A DNA stretch of 64,000 nucleotides from SXVE01 sp036388895 (GTDB lineage Bacteria; Acidobacteriota; Blastocatellia; Pyrinomonadales; Pyrinomonadaceae). This document shows positions 1 through 8,372 of this stretch, piece after piece (positions within the stretch are counted from its first letter, which is position 1; every line of letters begins with the position of its first letter). The stretch is from the NCBI GenBank assembly GCA_036388895.1, contig DASVQY010000002.1, positions 252,971 through 316,970 on the forward strand, read 5' to 3'. The position numbers and the translations under genes are program-made. Below the pieces are notes generated by a model. That model was not told the DNA's origin. It worked only from the letters and a program-made list of their open reading frames with translations, and searched no databases.

Positions 1-1057
1 CCTGCGCGACGATTTGATCCATATTGTAATATTTATAAGTCGCCAAGCGTCCGACAAAATGAACGTCCGGTCGTCCTTCAGCAAGCGTTTTGTATTTCGC
101 ATACAACTCAGCGTTTTCCGAACGCGGAATCGGATAATAAGGATCGCCTTCGGCTTGCGGATATTCGTAAACGATGCTCGTTTTCTTGTGTTCCTGTCCG
201 GTCAAATACTTGAATTCCGTGATTCGCGTATAAGGCTGTTCGTTCGGATAATTGACAACCGGCGCACTCTGGAATTTTTCTGTATCGTGCGTTTCGTGTT
301 TGAATTCGAGCGAACGATACGGCAATTTTCCGTAACGATAATTGAAAAACGAGTCAACCGGTCCGGTGTAAACCATTTCGCGATACGGAATATCATTTGC
401 TATTTCGCGATAATCGCAATTAAGCATAATTTTGATATTCGGATTATCGAGCATATTTTCAAACATCCGAGTGTAGCCATGTTTCGGCATTGCCTGATAT
501 GAATCCGTAAAATAGCGGTCGTCGCGGTTCGTGCGGGTTGGAACGCGCGCCGTCACCGAAGCGTCGAGTTCCGACGGATCGAGTCCCCATTGTTTGCGCG
601 TGTAGTTGCGGAAGAATTTTTCGTAAAGTTCGCGTCCTACTTTTGAAACAACGACATCTTCCGATGTTTTTATCTGATCTTTTTTCTCCGCCAGCGATTC
701 TAAAAACTTCTCAACTTCAAATGCCGTTAAATTCAAGCCGTATAGTTTATTAATTGTATCGAGATTTATCGGCATCGGGACGAGCATTCCGTCAACCGAC
801 GCTAAAACTCTGTGCTGGTATTCGCGCCATTCGGTAAATCTGGAAAGATAATCGAAAACATCTTTCGAGTTTGTGTGGAAAATATGCGGTCCGTATTTAT
901 GAATCAAAATGCCTTCGTCATTGTAATAATCGTAAGCATTTCCCGCGATATGCGGGCGCTTATCGCAAATCAAGACCTTTTTTCCGGAGCCATTTGCCAA
1001 TCTTTCTGCCAGAACACTTCCGGCGAAACCAGCTCCTACAATCAAATAATCAAACAT
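1..1057 (-). CDS. glf: UDP-galactopyranose mutase (3' end outside window)
   Basis: Flavoenzyme that interconverts UDP-galactopyranose and UDP-galactofuranose, supplying galactofuranose for surface glycans. I translated the reverse strand by hand: it is open from the ATG at 1057 to the window edge, giving 352 residues of a family usually near 370-390, so only the C-terminal tail is missing. The N-terminus has the FAD-binding motif GAGFAG (residues 8-13), followed by KYGPHIFHT and, further on, NYTRKQWG, YTGPVD and HFVGRLATYKYYNMDQ, all typical of Glf. AAGGGGAA lies a few bases before the ATG. The gene sits 47 bases after a glycosyltransferase on the same strand, so the two are probably co-transcribed. 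Identification is firm. Confidence 0.95.
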   Translation of the reverse strand, partial: MFDYLIVGAGFAGSVLAERLANGSGKKVLICDKRPHIAGNAYDYYNDEGILIHKYGPHIFHTNSKDVFDYLSRFTEWREYQHRVLASVDGMLVPMPINLDTINKLYGLNLTAFEVEKFLESLAEKKDQIKTSEDVVVSKVGRELYEKFFRNYTRKQWGLDPSELDASVTARVPTRTNRDDRYFTDSYQAMPKHGYTRMFENMLDNPNIKIMLNCDYREIANDIPYREMVYTGPVDSFFNYRYGKLPYRSLEFKHETHDTEKFQSAPVVNYPNEQPYTRITEFKYLTGQEHKKTSIVYEYPQAEGDPYYPIPRSENAELYAKYKTLAEGRPDVHFVGRLATYKYYNMDQIVAQ

Positions 1058-1104
1058 CTTTTTAATTCCCCTTTATTCGTTAAATTTAATTTCTTTTTTA
1101 TAAA

Positions 1105-2268
1105 CTACACGGCATTCGCCGCCGCTTTACCCGATTTGGCAACCGCCTCATCAATCAAACCTTTCATTTTCGTATATGTTTTATCCCAAGAATTATACGA
1201 CAAAAACTCGTCGGCTTTCTGTATTCTATCTGACAAAGAGTCCTTGAGCGCATTTTCACAAGCGGAGACAAATTCTTCGGCTGTCGAAGCGATTTGAACC
1301 AATCCAAGATCGCCATAAGGTCGAACAACGTCGCGAATCGGCGTTGAAACGACGGGTTTGCCCGCCGCCAAATATTCGGGCGTTTTCGTCGGACTTATGT
1401 ATTTGGTTGATTCGTTCATCGCAAAAGGCATAATGGCAACGTCCCACCCGGCGATGTAAGCCGGAAGTTCCTTGTAATCCTTTCCGCCGAGATAATGAAT
1501 ATTACTGCGGCGCGGCAAATCTTCATCGCTGATTTTTACAACCGGACCGATCATTACGAATTGCCAATCGGGGCGCAGCTCAGCCATTTTTCCGAGCATT
1601 TCGATGTCCATTCGCTCGTCAATCACGCCGCAGAAGCCGAGGCGCGGATGCGGAATCGAAGATTGATCCGGCTTTTCTTCCGTTATATTACGCGCTTGAT
1701 TGAAGTGTTTCGTATCAATGCTCGAAGGAAAAGCGTGAATATTGTGATGCCGGTCGCGTTTTGCTTCGTAAATGCTCTGCCCGCCGGTGAAAACCACGTC
1801 GGCTTTTTCCAACAACAGTCGTTCGTTTTCTAACAGTTCGGGCGGCGCAAACTTGAAAGCTGACAATTCATCCATACAATCGAAAACAATTGCCGTTGGT
1901 TGCAGCTCGTCGGCGAAATTCATCGCCATCGGCGTATAAAACCACAAGACATAATCGTTTATGACGTTCGAGTTAATTAATTCTGAAAGCATTTCGCGCT
2001 GAATGCCGTTCACGTCACGATTTTTACGGTCGGAATTTGAAATGCGCGGTACCGCGACGTATAAATTATCTTCGCGGCGGCTGACATCGAGGCGCGTAGG
2101 TTCGTCTGAAAAAATCGGTTCTTCAAAAAAGAAAACGCGAGAATCGCGAGCAAAGCGGCTCAAAAGGTGCTGCGGGCGCTGATAAACAAAATCCCAGCGC
2201 AGATGTGAAAGGCAAATTACATCTGACGAATCAGTTGTATTAATTTGATTTCCTTCTTTTTCGTTCAT
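1105..2268 (-). CDS. Glycosyltransferase, GT-B fold (family 1/4 type)
   Basis: A 387-residue protein. The N-terminal part has LSHLRWDFVYQRPQHLLSRF, a signature of glycosyltransferases often found next to glf. The C-terminal part has the donor-site stretch ISPTKTPEYLAAGKPVVSTP (about residues 290-310) typical of the GT-B family 4 group. No signal peptide is visible, so it should act at the cytoplasmic face. Direct linkage to glf suggests, by inference only, that it transfers galactofuranose or builds the glycan that contains it. The start ATG at 2268 is preceded by GGAGTGAT. Confidence 0.85.
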   Translation of the reverse strand: MNEKEGNQINTTDSSDVICLSHLRWDFVYQRPQHLLSRFARDSRVFFFEEPIFSDEPTRLDVSRREDNLYVAVPRISNSDRKNRDVNGIQREMLSELINSNVINDYVLWFYTPMAMNFADELQPTAIVFDCMDELSAFKFAPPELLENERLLLEKADVVFTGGQSIYEAKRDRHHNIHAFPSSIDTKHFNQARNITEEKPDQSSIPHPRLGFCGVIDERMDIEMLGKMAELRPDWQFVMIGPVVKISDEDLPRRSNIHYLGGKDYKELPAYIAGWDVAIMPFAMNESTKYISPTKTPEYLAAGKPVVSTPIRDVVRPYGDLGLVQIASTAEEFVSACENALKDSLSDRIQKADEFLSYNSWDKTYTKMKGLIDEAVAKSGKAAANAV

Positions 2269-2756
2269 TCATATCACTCCGGTTTCAAATATTCTGCACA
2301 CTTAAACAATACTTAATACGGTTATAGCATTAATCTAAACAAAAAAATATTGTAATAACTTTAGCGAATTATGAGATATCAATTTTCGTGCCATAAATAT
2401 GTAAATAAAAGAATATTTTTATTACTCAATAAAATCAACATCGAAACACAAAACATTGAGTTCGGCTAAAAATACAGGCTGATACAAAACATAAAATTCT
2501 GCACTAAAATAAAACATCAAACGAGCTGAAAACTTTGTTTTATGTAGCGTAATATTTCATAAATATTATTTGTTCCGGCGACCGTTCAAGCACAGTTTAC
2601 AACCGCGATATTAAATTTTTGAGAATTATGAATTTATAAACGTTTGTTCAACAAAATACGCTTGATACAATGAATTTCAAATACAGTCCCGAGGCAGTTT
2701 TTAATTATTTGATTGGCACATATTTTTCAAAAACTTTAATATCGTTAACTTAGGTT
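2269..2756. other. AT-rich divergent intergenic region
   Basis: This 488-base spacer separates the glycosyltransferase (leftward) from the DUF4380 gene (rightward), so promoters for both should lie here. It is strongly AT-rich with runs of A and T. I see no open frame, tRNA or clear hairpin in it. Confidence 0.6.
2713..2741 (+). promoter_or_regulatory. Possible sigma-70 promoter of the DUF4380 gene
   Basis: TTGGCA at 2713-2718 and TTAATA at 2736-2741 are 17 bases apart, and the start codon is 15 bases further on. The match is modest and lies in AT-rich sequence where chance matches are common. Confidence 0.3.
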
Positions 2757-3611
2757 ATGGAAACGATTCAATATAACGATTTTTCAAATTGCCTTCGTCT
2801 GACTAACGGTGAAATAGAGATTTTTTTAACGACAGAAGTTGGTCCGCGAATCGTCGGTTACGCTTTCTGCGGCAGCGATAATATTTTAGGTCTTCACCCG
2901 CAAGCAAAAGTCGAAACCGATCTCGGCGTGTGGAAGCCTTACGGCGGGCACCGTTTGTGGATTGCGCCGGAAAATATGCCGAACAGTTACGCGCCCGACA
3001 ATTCGCCGGTGGAATATGTTTTCGATTCGCAAAACAATTCAGTCAAATTGATTCAGTCGGTCGAACCGGTCACAAACACTCAAAAAGAAATTTCGGTTTC
3101 ATTGAACGAGTCGGGCAGCGGCGTTCGCATCAACCACAAAATTACAAATCGCGGCGCAGCTTCAATCGAGCTCGCTGCATGGGCGCTGACGATTATGCGC
3201 GGCGGCGGCGAAGTTTTCGTTCCGAACGAGCCTTTTGCGCCTTACAGTGGAGAAACGCTTCTGCCGGTCAGAAATCTGACTTGTTGGTCTTACACTGATT
3301 TTACGGATTCTCGGTGGCAGTTTGAAAGGGATTTCATTCGGTTAAAAGTAGACGAAAATAAGCCGGAGCCGCAAAAAATCGGAGTTCAAAATAAACAGGG
3401 CTGGGCGATGTATCGTTTTGAAAATCTGGAATTCGTTAAGCGTTTTGAATACGTAGAAAATGCAATTTACCCCGATTTGAATTCAAATACCGAAGTTTAC
3501 ACTGCCGGTTCTTTTGTCGAAATCGAATCGCTCTCGCCTTTGCAGCGGCTCGCGCCGGGCGAATCAGTTGAACACCGCGAATTTTGGGAATTGAAAATGA
3601 TTTCGCATTAA
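2757..3611 (+). CDS. DUF4380 domain protein (aldose-epimerase-like fold expected)
   Basis: A 284-residue protein without signal peptide. It starts with a sheet-rich stretch containing TTEVGPRIVGYAF, then GGHRLWIAPE (about residues 62-71), the hallmark of DUF4380 proteins, and ends with PGESVEHREFWEL. Members are expected to have the galactose-mutarotase-like beta-sandwich, so a role in binding or epimerising a sugar is plausible, but no activity is established to my knowledge. It lies between the galactofuranose genes and galE, which fits a sugar role. A hairpin terminator follows. Confidence 0.75.
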   Translation: METIQYNDFSNCLRLTNGEIEIFLTTEVGPRIVGYAFCGSDNILGLHPQAKVETDLGVWKPYGGHRLWIAPENMPNSYAPDNSPVEYVFDSQNNSVKLIQSVEPVTNTQKEISVSLNESGSGVRINHKITNRGAASIELAAWALTIMRGGGEVFVPNEPFAPYSGETLLPVRNLTCWSYTDFTDSRWQFERDFIRLKVDENKPEPQKIGVQNKQGWAMYRFENLEFVKRFEYVENAIYPDLNSNTEVYTAGSFVEIESLSPLQRLAPGESVEHREFWELKMISH

Positions 3612-3673
3612 AACAATTTGAGATTTCTCGATTTAAGATTTGGAAATTGAGTTAAGGACGAAAGAATCAAGCG

Positions 3674-3738
3674 AAAAAAGCACAAAACTCGCAAAATAGA
3701 ACTTTCGGTAAAACCATTTGCGAGTTTTGTGCTTTTTT
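3674..3738. terminator. Bidirectional terminator, 22-bp perfect arms
   Basis: Arms 3674-3695 and 3717-3738 are perfect reverse complements, with a 21-base loop. Each strand has a run of T after the GC part of the stem. It sits between the convergent DUF4380 gene and galE, so it can stop transcripts from both sides. Confidence 0.85.
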
Positions 3739-3786
3739 GCCTCTATTTACAAATAAATCTCGATAAACTGAAATTCATTTTCGATA

Positions 3787-4785
3787 TTACGTAGAAGTTT
3801 TGCTTTTCGCCGCTTCGCTTTGCATATGATTTCTCAACCATTGCCACGCCGAAACTATAATCAGATGCAAATCCTGAAATTCGGGGTCCCAGCCGAGTTC
3901 ATTTTTTATTTTGTTTGATGCCGCAATCAAAACCGCCGGGTCGCCCGCTCGTCGCGCCGCAATGCGAACGGGAATTTCCAGACCGGTAACTTCGCTCGCC
4001 GCGTCAATGACTTCGCGAACCGTGTAACCCGCGCCGCCGCAGCCGAGATTATAAATCGCGCTTCTTTCATCCAAAATTGTTAAGGCGAGAATATGCGCGC
4101 GCGCCAAATCAATAACGTGTATGTAATCCCGAACGCACGTTCCGTCGCGCGTCGGGTAATCTTCGCCGAATATTTCAACGTGCGAACGCTGTCCGATTGC
4201 CGCCTGCAGAACCAGCGGAATTAAGTGCGTTTCCGGGTCGTGAAGCTCGCCGCATCTTTCGCTCGCGCCTGCCGCGTTAAAATAACGAAGGCTGACGTAA
4301 TGCAAACCGTAAGCATTTTCATACCAGCGCAAAGCGTGTTCAAAAGCCAGCTTTGTTTCGCCGTATGGATTGGTCGGCGCTAAACGGTCGATTTCTTCAA
4401 TCGGCTGTTTTTCCGGTTCGCCGTAAACGGCAGCGGTTGAAGAAAAAACGATTTTTAGAACGCCACAATCGCGCATCGCGTCGAGCAGAGACAAACCGGC
4501 AACGACATTATTGTGGTAATATTTAGCGGGTTCGACGACAGATTCGCCGACAAGCGAGTAAGCCGCCATGTGAATTACGGCTTCGATTTCATTTTCGCGA
4601 AAAACTTTTCTCAGCAAATCGCCGTCGAGCAGATCGCCCTCGATAAAAGTCGCTTCCGGCGCTACGTTTTCCCTGTGACCTTTCACCAAATTGTCGTAAA
4701 CAAATGTTTTGTGTCCGTCGCGCAGGCATTCTTCAACGACAACGCTTCCGATGTATCCGGCACCACCCGTAACTAAAATGTTCAT
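3787..4785 (-). CDS. galE: UDP-glucose 4-epimerase
   Basis: Interconverts UDP-glucose and UDP-galactose using tightly bound NAD, in the cytoplasm. It has 332 residues, the usual length. The Rossmann motif GGAGYIG is at residues 7-13, the catalytic SST at 115-117, and Tyr141 with Lys145 in PYGETK. NAAGA and YPTRDGTCVRDYIHV are typical of GalE. It supplies the substrate for the mutase at the left edge of the window. The last 14 residues (MQSEAAKSKTST) form a short extra tail. Confidence 0.95.
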   Translation of the reverse strand: MNILVTGGAGYIGSVVVEECLRDGHKTFVYDNLVKGHRENVAPEATFIEGDLLDGDLLRKVFRENEIEAVIHMAAYSLVGESVVEPAKYYHNNVVAGLSLLDAMRDCGVLKIVFSSTAAVYGEPEKQPIEEIDRLAPTNPYGETKLAFEHALRWYENAYGLHYVSLRYFNAAGASERCGELHDPETHLIPLVLQAAIGQRSHVEIFGEDYPTRDGTCVRDYIHVIDLARAHILALTILDERSAIYNLGCGGAGYTVREVIDAASEVTGLEIPVRIAARRAGDPAVLIAASNKIKNELGWDPEFQDLHLIIVSAWQWLRNHMQSEAAKSKTST

Positions 4786-4974
4786 ACGCTTTCTATTAAA
4801 TCACAACGAAATATAGTTTGTCCGTTATGCACCAAACAAATCAGCGCTTTGTTCAGAATTATTTGCTTTTATGTTTTTTATATTTAGTTTTCTATATTTG
4901 AGGAAATTATTGAGAGGCTCTGCAGAACAAATTAAAAGACTTTTGAACGAAACAGAAATTTCGTCGAATTTGTG

Positions 4975-6912
4975 TTATTTTTCCGCTAAGCCGAGATTAG
5001 GCGCTTGCGCGAAAAACTTTTCTTTCTCTATGAATTCTTCAGCCGGGGCTTCTTCTTTTTCTGTTATTTTCGCTTCGGGCAAAAATTTATTGAACAGAGA
5101 GCGGATTTTCGCTTCGTTGTTTTCGCTGACGGCTTGACGAAATTGTTGAATGATCTGCGTTACTTGTTCAGCGTCGTATGTGGCGATTTTCCCGATATAA
5201 ATTTTGGGGTTTTGCGTTTTTAATAAATCCTCGCCGAGGATTTCCAGTTCTTCAAACAACTTTTCGCCTTTGCGAATGCCGGTAAAAACAATGTCTATGT
5301 CTTCGTACGGCTTTAGACCGGAAAGCCGAATCATATCTTCCGCCAAATCCAGAATTTTCACCGGTTCGCCCATATCGAGAATGAATATTTCGCCGCCTTC
5401 GCCGAGCGCGCCAGCCTGCAGAACAAGGCTCGACGCTTCGGGAATCGTCATAAAATAACGCGTCATTTCCGGGTCGGTGACGGTTATCGGTTCGCCTTTG
5501 CGAATTTGTTCGCTGAAAATTGGCACGACCGAACCGGCTGAGCCGAGCACGTTGCCGAAGCGTACCGCCATATAATTTGTCGCGTAAATTCGATTCAGAT
5601 TTTGCAGAACGATTTCTGAAATACGCTTCGATGCACCCATTATCGAGGTCGGATTAACGGCTTTATCGGTCGAAATCAAAACGAAATTCTCTGTTTTGTA
5701 TTCTCCCGCGAGCTCGCCGATCAATTTCGTCGCGAAAATATTGTTTTTTATAGCCTCGGTGCAGTTGGCTTCCATCAGCGGAACGTGTTTGTGCGCCGCC
5801 GCGTGAAAAATCACTGCCGGTCGAAATTCTTCAAAGATTTCGCGCATTCGCGCTTCGTCGTTGATGTCGGCGATAAGCGGCACATAATTTACGTCCGAAA
5901 AGTCACGCGCCAACTCGCGCTCAATTTGAAAAAGCGAAAACTCGGCTCGTTCGACCAAAAGAATGCATTTCGGCTGGTAATTGGTGACTTGTCGAACAAG
6001 CTCGGAACCTATAGAACCGCCCGCGCCGGTGACGAGAACGATTTTTCCGCTTAAAAATTCGTGCAGGTTTTTATTGTCGAGGTCAACCGGTTCGCGTCCT
6101 AATAAATCTTCGATTTGCACGTCGCGGATGCGGCTGACCGAAACGCGACCGTGCGCGATTTCGTTAAGGCTCGGAACGATTTTCGCTTTGACCGGAATGG
6201 CGCGGCAAACGTCGAGAATATGGCGAATTTTTTTGCCTTGCGCCTGATCAATGGCAATGACGACTTCTTCGATATTCAATTCGTCAACCAGACGCGCCAG
6301 ATCGTCAGTCGCTCCTAAAACCTTTACGCCGCCGACGCTGCCGCCTTTTTTGCGGCGGTCGTCGTCAACAAAACCTTTTATCTGAAGCTCGGCGTCGGCG
6401 CGTCCGATTATTTCCTTCGCAACGGCAGCTCCGACTCTGCCCGCTCCGACAAGCAGCGCATTTTTGCGTTTGATGCGCCGCTTAGCGCCAGCATAATCAC
6501 GCTTTTCGCCGAATTCATAAGCGAAACGGCGCAAAATTCGCAATCCCAGAAGTCCGCCGAAAGCCAGCGCCGTGTCAATCAAAATCACCGAAATCGGAAC
6601 TTGCCAGCGATCAAAATTGGTAAAAGTCAGAAAAAACCTGACGGCGAGCAAAATTGCGCTTGAAATTAAGGCAGCTTTCAAGAACGCTTTAATATCTTCG
6701 AGACTGATGTAGCGCCATATTATGGAATACGCGCCGATAAGAAAAAGCGAAGAAAATTGAACGAGAACGACAAACGGAAGTTGATTGACCGCCGCGTCAA
6801 AGTAAAAATCGCCTAATTGAATGTTCAACGTCGGCAGATAGGCAAGAAAAAACGCGCAGCACAATATGGCAACGTCCGCCAAAAACTGCATAGGACGCCG
6901 CAAAAACCACAT
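4975..6912 (-). CDS. Membrane-bound NDP-sugar 4,6-dehydratase/epimerase (CapD/WbpM/PglF type)
   Basis: About 645 residues. Four transmembrane helices occupy roughly the first 120 residues. A first nucleotide-binding region follows (VGAGRVG), then a second with TGAGGSIGSELVRQ. The catalytic region reads STDKAVNPTSIMGASKR, with Met in the place of the usual Tyr, as in the long dehydratases WbpM and PglF. The enzyme makes a 4-keto-6-deoxy NDP-sugar for surface glycans. I chose ATG at 6912 over the TTG at 6942 because AGAGG lies five bases before it. The C-terminal 60 residues are acidic and lack the catalytic fold. Confidence 0.88.
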   Translation of the reverse strand: MWFLRRPMQFLADVAILCCAFFLAYLPTLNIQLGDFYFDAAVNQLPFVVLVQFSSLFLIGAYSIIWRYISLEDIKAFLKAALISSAILLAVRFFLTFTNFDRWQVPISVILIDTALAFGGLLGLRILRRFAYEFGEKRDYAGAKRRIKRKNALLVGAGRVGAAVAKEIIGRADAELQIKGFVDDDRRKKGGSVGGVKVLGATDDLARLVDELNIEEVVIAIDQAQGKKIRHILDVCRAIPVKAKIVPSLNEIAHGRVSVSRIRDVQIEDLLGREPVDLDNKNLHEFLSGKIVLVTGAGGSIGSELVRQVTNYQPKCILLVERAEFSLFQIERELARDFSDVNYVPLIADINDEARMREIFEEFRPAVIFHAAAHKHVPLMEANCTEAIKNNIFATKLIGELAGEYKTENFVLISTDKAVNPTSIMGASKRISEIVLQNLNRIYATNYMAVRFGNVLGSAGSVVPIFSEQIRKGEPITVTDPEMTRYFMTIPEASSLVLQAGALGEGGEIFILDMGEPVKILDLAEDMIRLSGLKPYEDIDIVFTGIRKGEKLFEELEILGEDLLKTQNPKIYIGKIATYDAEQVTQIIQQFRQAVSENNEAKIRSLFNKFLPEAKITEKEEAPAEEFIEKEKFFAQAPNLGLAEK

Positions 6913-7299
6913 TTTTTCCTCTAATTGATTGCTGTTTTCCAAAACTTTTTGTTTTTACTTGTTAATGTAATTTGAGCCGTAAGACATTGATGAAAAGAAA
7001 TAGAATTCAGGTTGTTAAGATTAATATAAAGTCACGGTAATTAAACTTCAAACAATCTTAAAAACCAACATTTCTACTACTTTATTTCAAATTATACCAA
7101 ACGTGATTCGATCTGAACTAGATCTAATGTAAATACAGTTTGAAATTAACTTGCCGAATATGTAGCTGTCAAACCAAAAAAATCCTTGCCGTAGTTTGTT
7201 TTAGGAGTTTTTCACGGACAACCGAGAAAGCGAAAAGTTGAATCAAAAGCGTTTGTAAGCTATTCTTATCCAGGAAAATTCCACCCGAGGTTTTATAAA
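6913..7299. other. Divergent intergenic region of the polysaccharide genes
   Basis: AT-rich spacer of 387 bases between the leftward dehydratase and the rightward export gene. It contains a good promoter for the export gene at 7238-7266. No open frame or RNA gene is visible. Confidence 0.6.
7238..7266 (+). promoter_or_regulatory. Sigma-70 promoter of the polysaccharide export gene
   Basis: TTGAAT (7238-7243) and TATTCT (7261-7266) are separated by exactly 17 bases, and the ATG is 33 bases after the -10 box. This is one of the best promoter matches in the window. Confidence 0.6.
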
Positions 7300-8298
7300 A
7301 TGAAATTAAAAGTTTTGTTCCTTTTCATCCTGATATGTGCGTTCTGCATTTTCTCTTTCGCACAAACTCCCAATCAAATAACTTCGGGAACAACCGAACA
7401 AACGCCGCGCGGTTATTTGATCGGTCCGGGCGATGTCGTTGAAGTGAAAGTCATGACCGAATCGGATTTTAATTTCATCGCAACGGTGGATGAAAACGGC
7501 AAAATCGAAGTTCCGTTTTTCGAGCAGCCGATAACGGCGCAGTGCCGAACTGAACGTGAATTAAAAGCAGATGTGAGCAAACTTATCTCTAAATATTTGC
7601 GAAGTCCGCAAATCAATCTGCGAATTGAAAGAAAAAGCCGCCCACCCGCATCGCTTTACGGCGAGGTTCGGAGACCTTTGGAAGTTACTTTGACGCGCAA
7701 ACTGACATTGCTCGAACTGCTTTCACTGTCTGGCGGCGTGACGGAAAAGGCAGGCGGAACGATCAGAATTTTACGCACGCAGCCACCGCTATGCGCTGAT
7801 GCCGAGCAGTTAGCTCAGTATAAAGCCGGAACTGCCGACGGTTCGGAAATTCCTTCGCAGATGTATAATCTTAGCAGCGTTCGACAAGGCAGAGAAGAAT
7901 CGAATCCTGAAATATTTCCGGGCGATGTCGTTGTTGTAGATAAAGCACCTCCGGTTTATGTCGTCGGTGAAGTCCTGGCAATTAAAGAAATTTATATGAC
8001 CGAAAATGGTTTGTCTTTGTCTGAGGCAATTGCGCAAGCCGGCGGCGTCAACCGAGAAGCTAAAGTTAAAGATATAAAAATCAGGCGGTTGAAACCGAAT
8101 TCAAAAGAAAGAGAAATTATTTCTGCGAACTACGATTTGATCAGAAAGGGACAGCAGAAAGACCAAATTCTCGAACCGAACGATATTGTCGAAGTTGGAA
8201 AATCCAAGAAAAGCATTGCCCAAACGGTTCTTGAGATTGCAACGGGCGCTATCAGAACTACCGCTAACACGGTGCCTACAAGAATAGTCACATATTAA
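7300..8298 (+). CDS. Polysaccharide export protein (Wza-like, SLBB domains)
   Basis: A 332-residue exported protein. A signal peptide covers residues 1-22, ending SFAQ, without a lipobox Cys, unlike Wza itself. The polysaccharide export domain follows (GYLIGPGDVVEVKV, about 38-51). There are two SLBB-like units, starting near ASLYGEVRRPLEVTL and PVYVVGEVLAIKEIY, each with a LLSLSGGV or IAQAGGV turn. It would form the outer-membrane or periplasmic part of a capsule/exopolysaccharide exporter. No tyrosine kinase or Wzx/Wzy gene is in the window. A hairpin terminator lies 40 bases after the stop. Confidence 0.88.
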   Translation: MKLKVLFLFILICAFCIFSFAQTPNQITSGTTEQTPRGYLIGPGDVVEVKVMTESDFNFIATVDENGKIEVPFFEQPITAQCRTERELKADVSKLISKYLRSPQINLRIERKSRPPASLYGEVRRPLEVTLTRKLTLLELLSLSGGVTEKAGGTIRILRTQPPLCADAEQLAQYKAGTADGSEIPSQMYNLSSVRQGREESNPEIFPGDVVVVDKAPPVYVVGEVLAIKEIYMTENGLSLSEAIAQAGGVNREAKVKDIKIRRLKPNSKEREIISANYDLIRKGQQKDQILEPNDIVEVGKSKKSIAQTVLEIATGAIRTTANTVPTRIVTY

Positions 8299-8338
8299 AA
8301 ATACACAAAATATTTAAAGTTGACCGAAAAATCTTTTA

Positions 8339-8372
8339 CCTGTCAGTTAATCAATAACTGACAGGCTTTTTT
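8339..8372. terminator. Rho-independent terminator, 11-bp stem
   Basis: Stem 8339-8349 with 8355-8365, loop of five bases, followed by a run of T. It lies between two convergent genes and can serve both. It touches the stop codon of the acyl-CoA ligase. Confidence 0.9.
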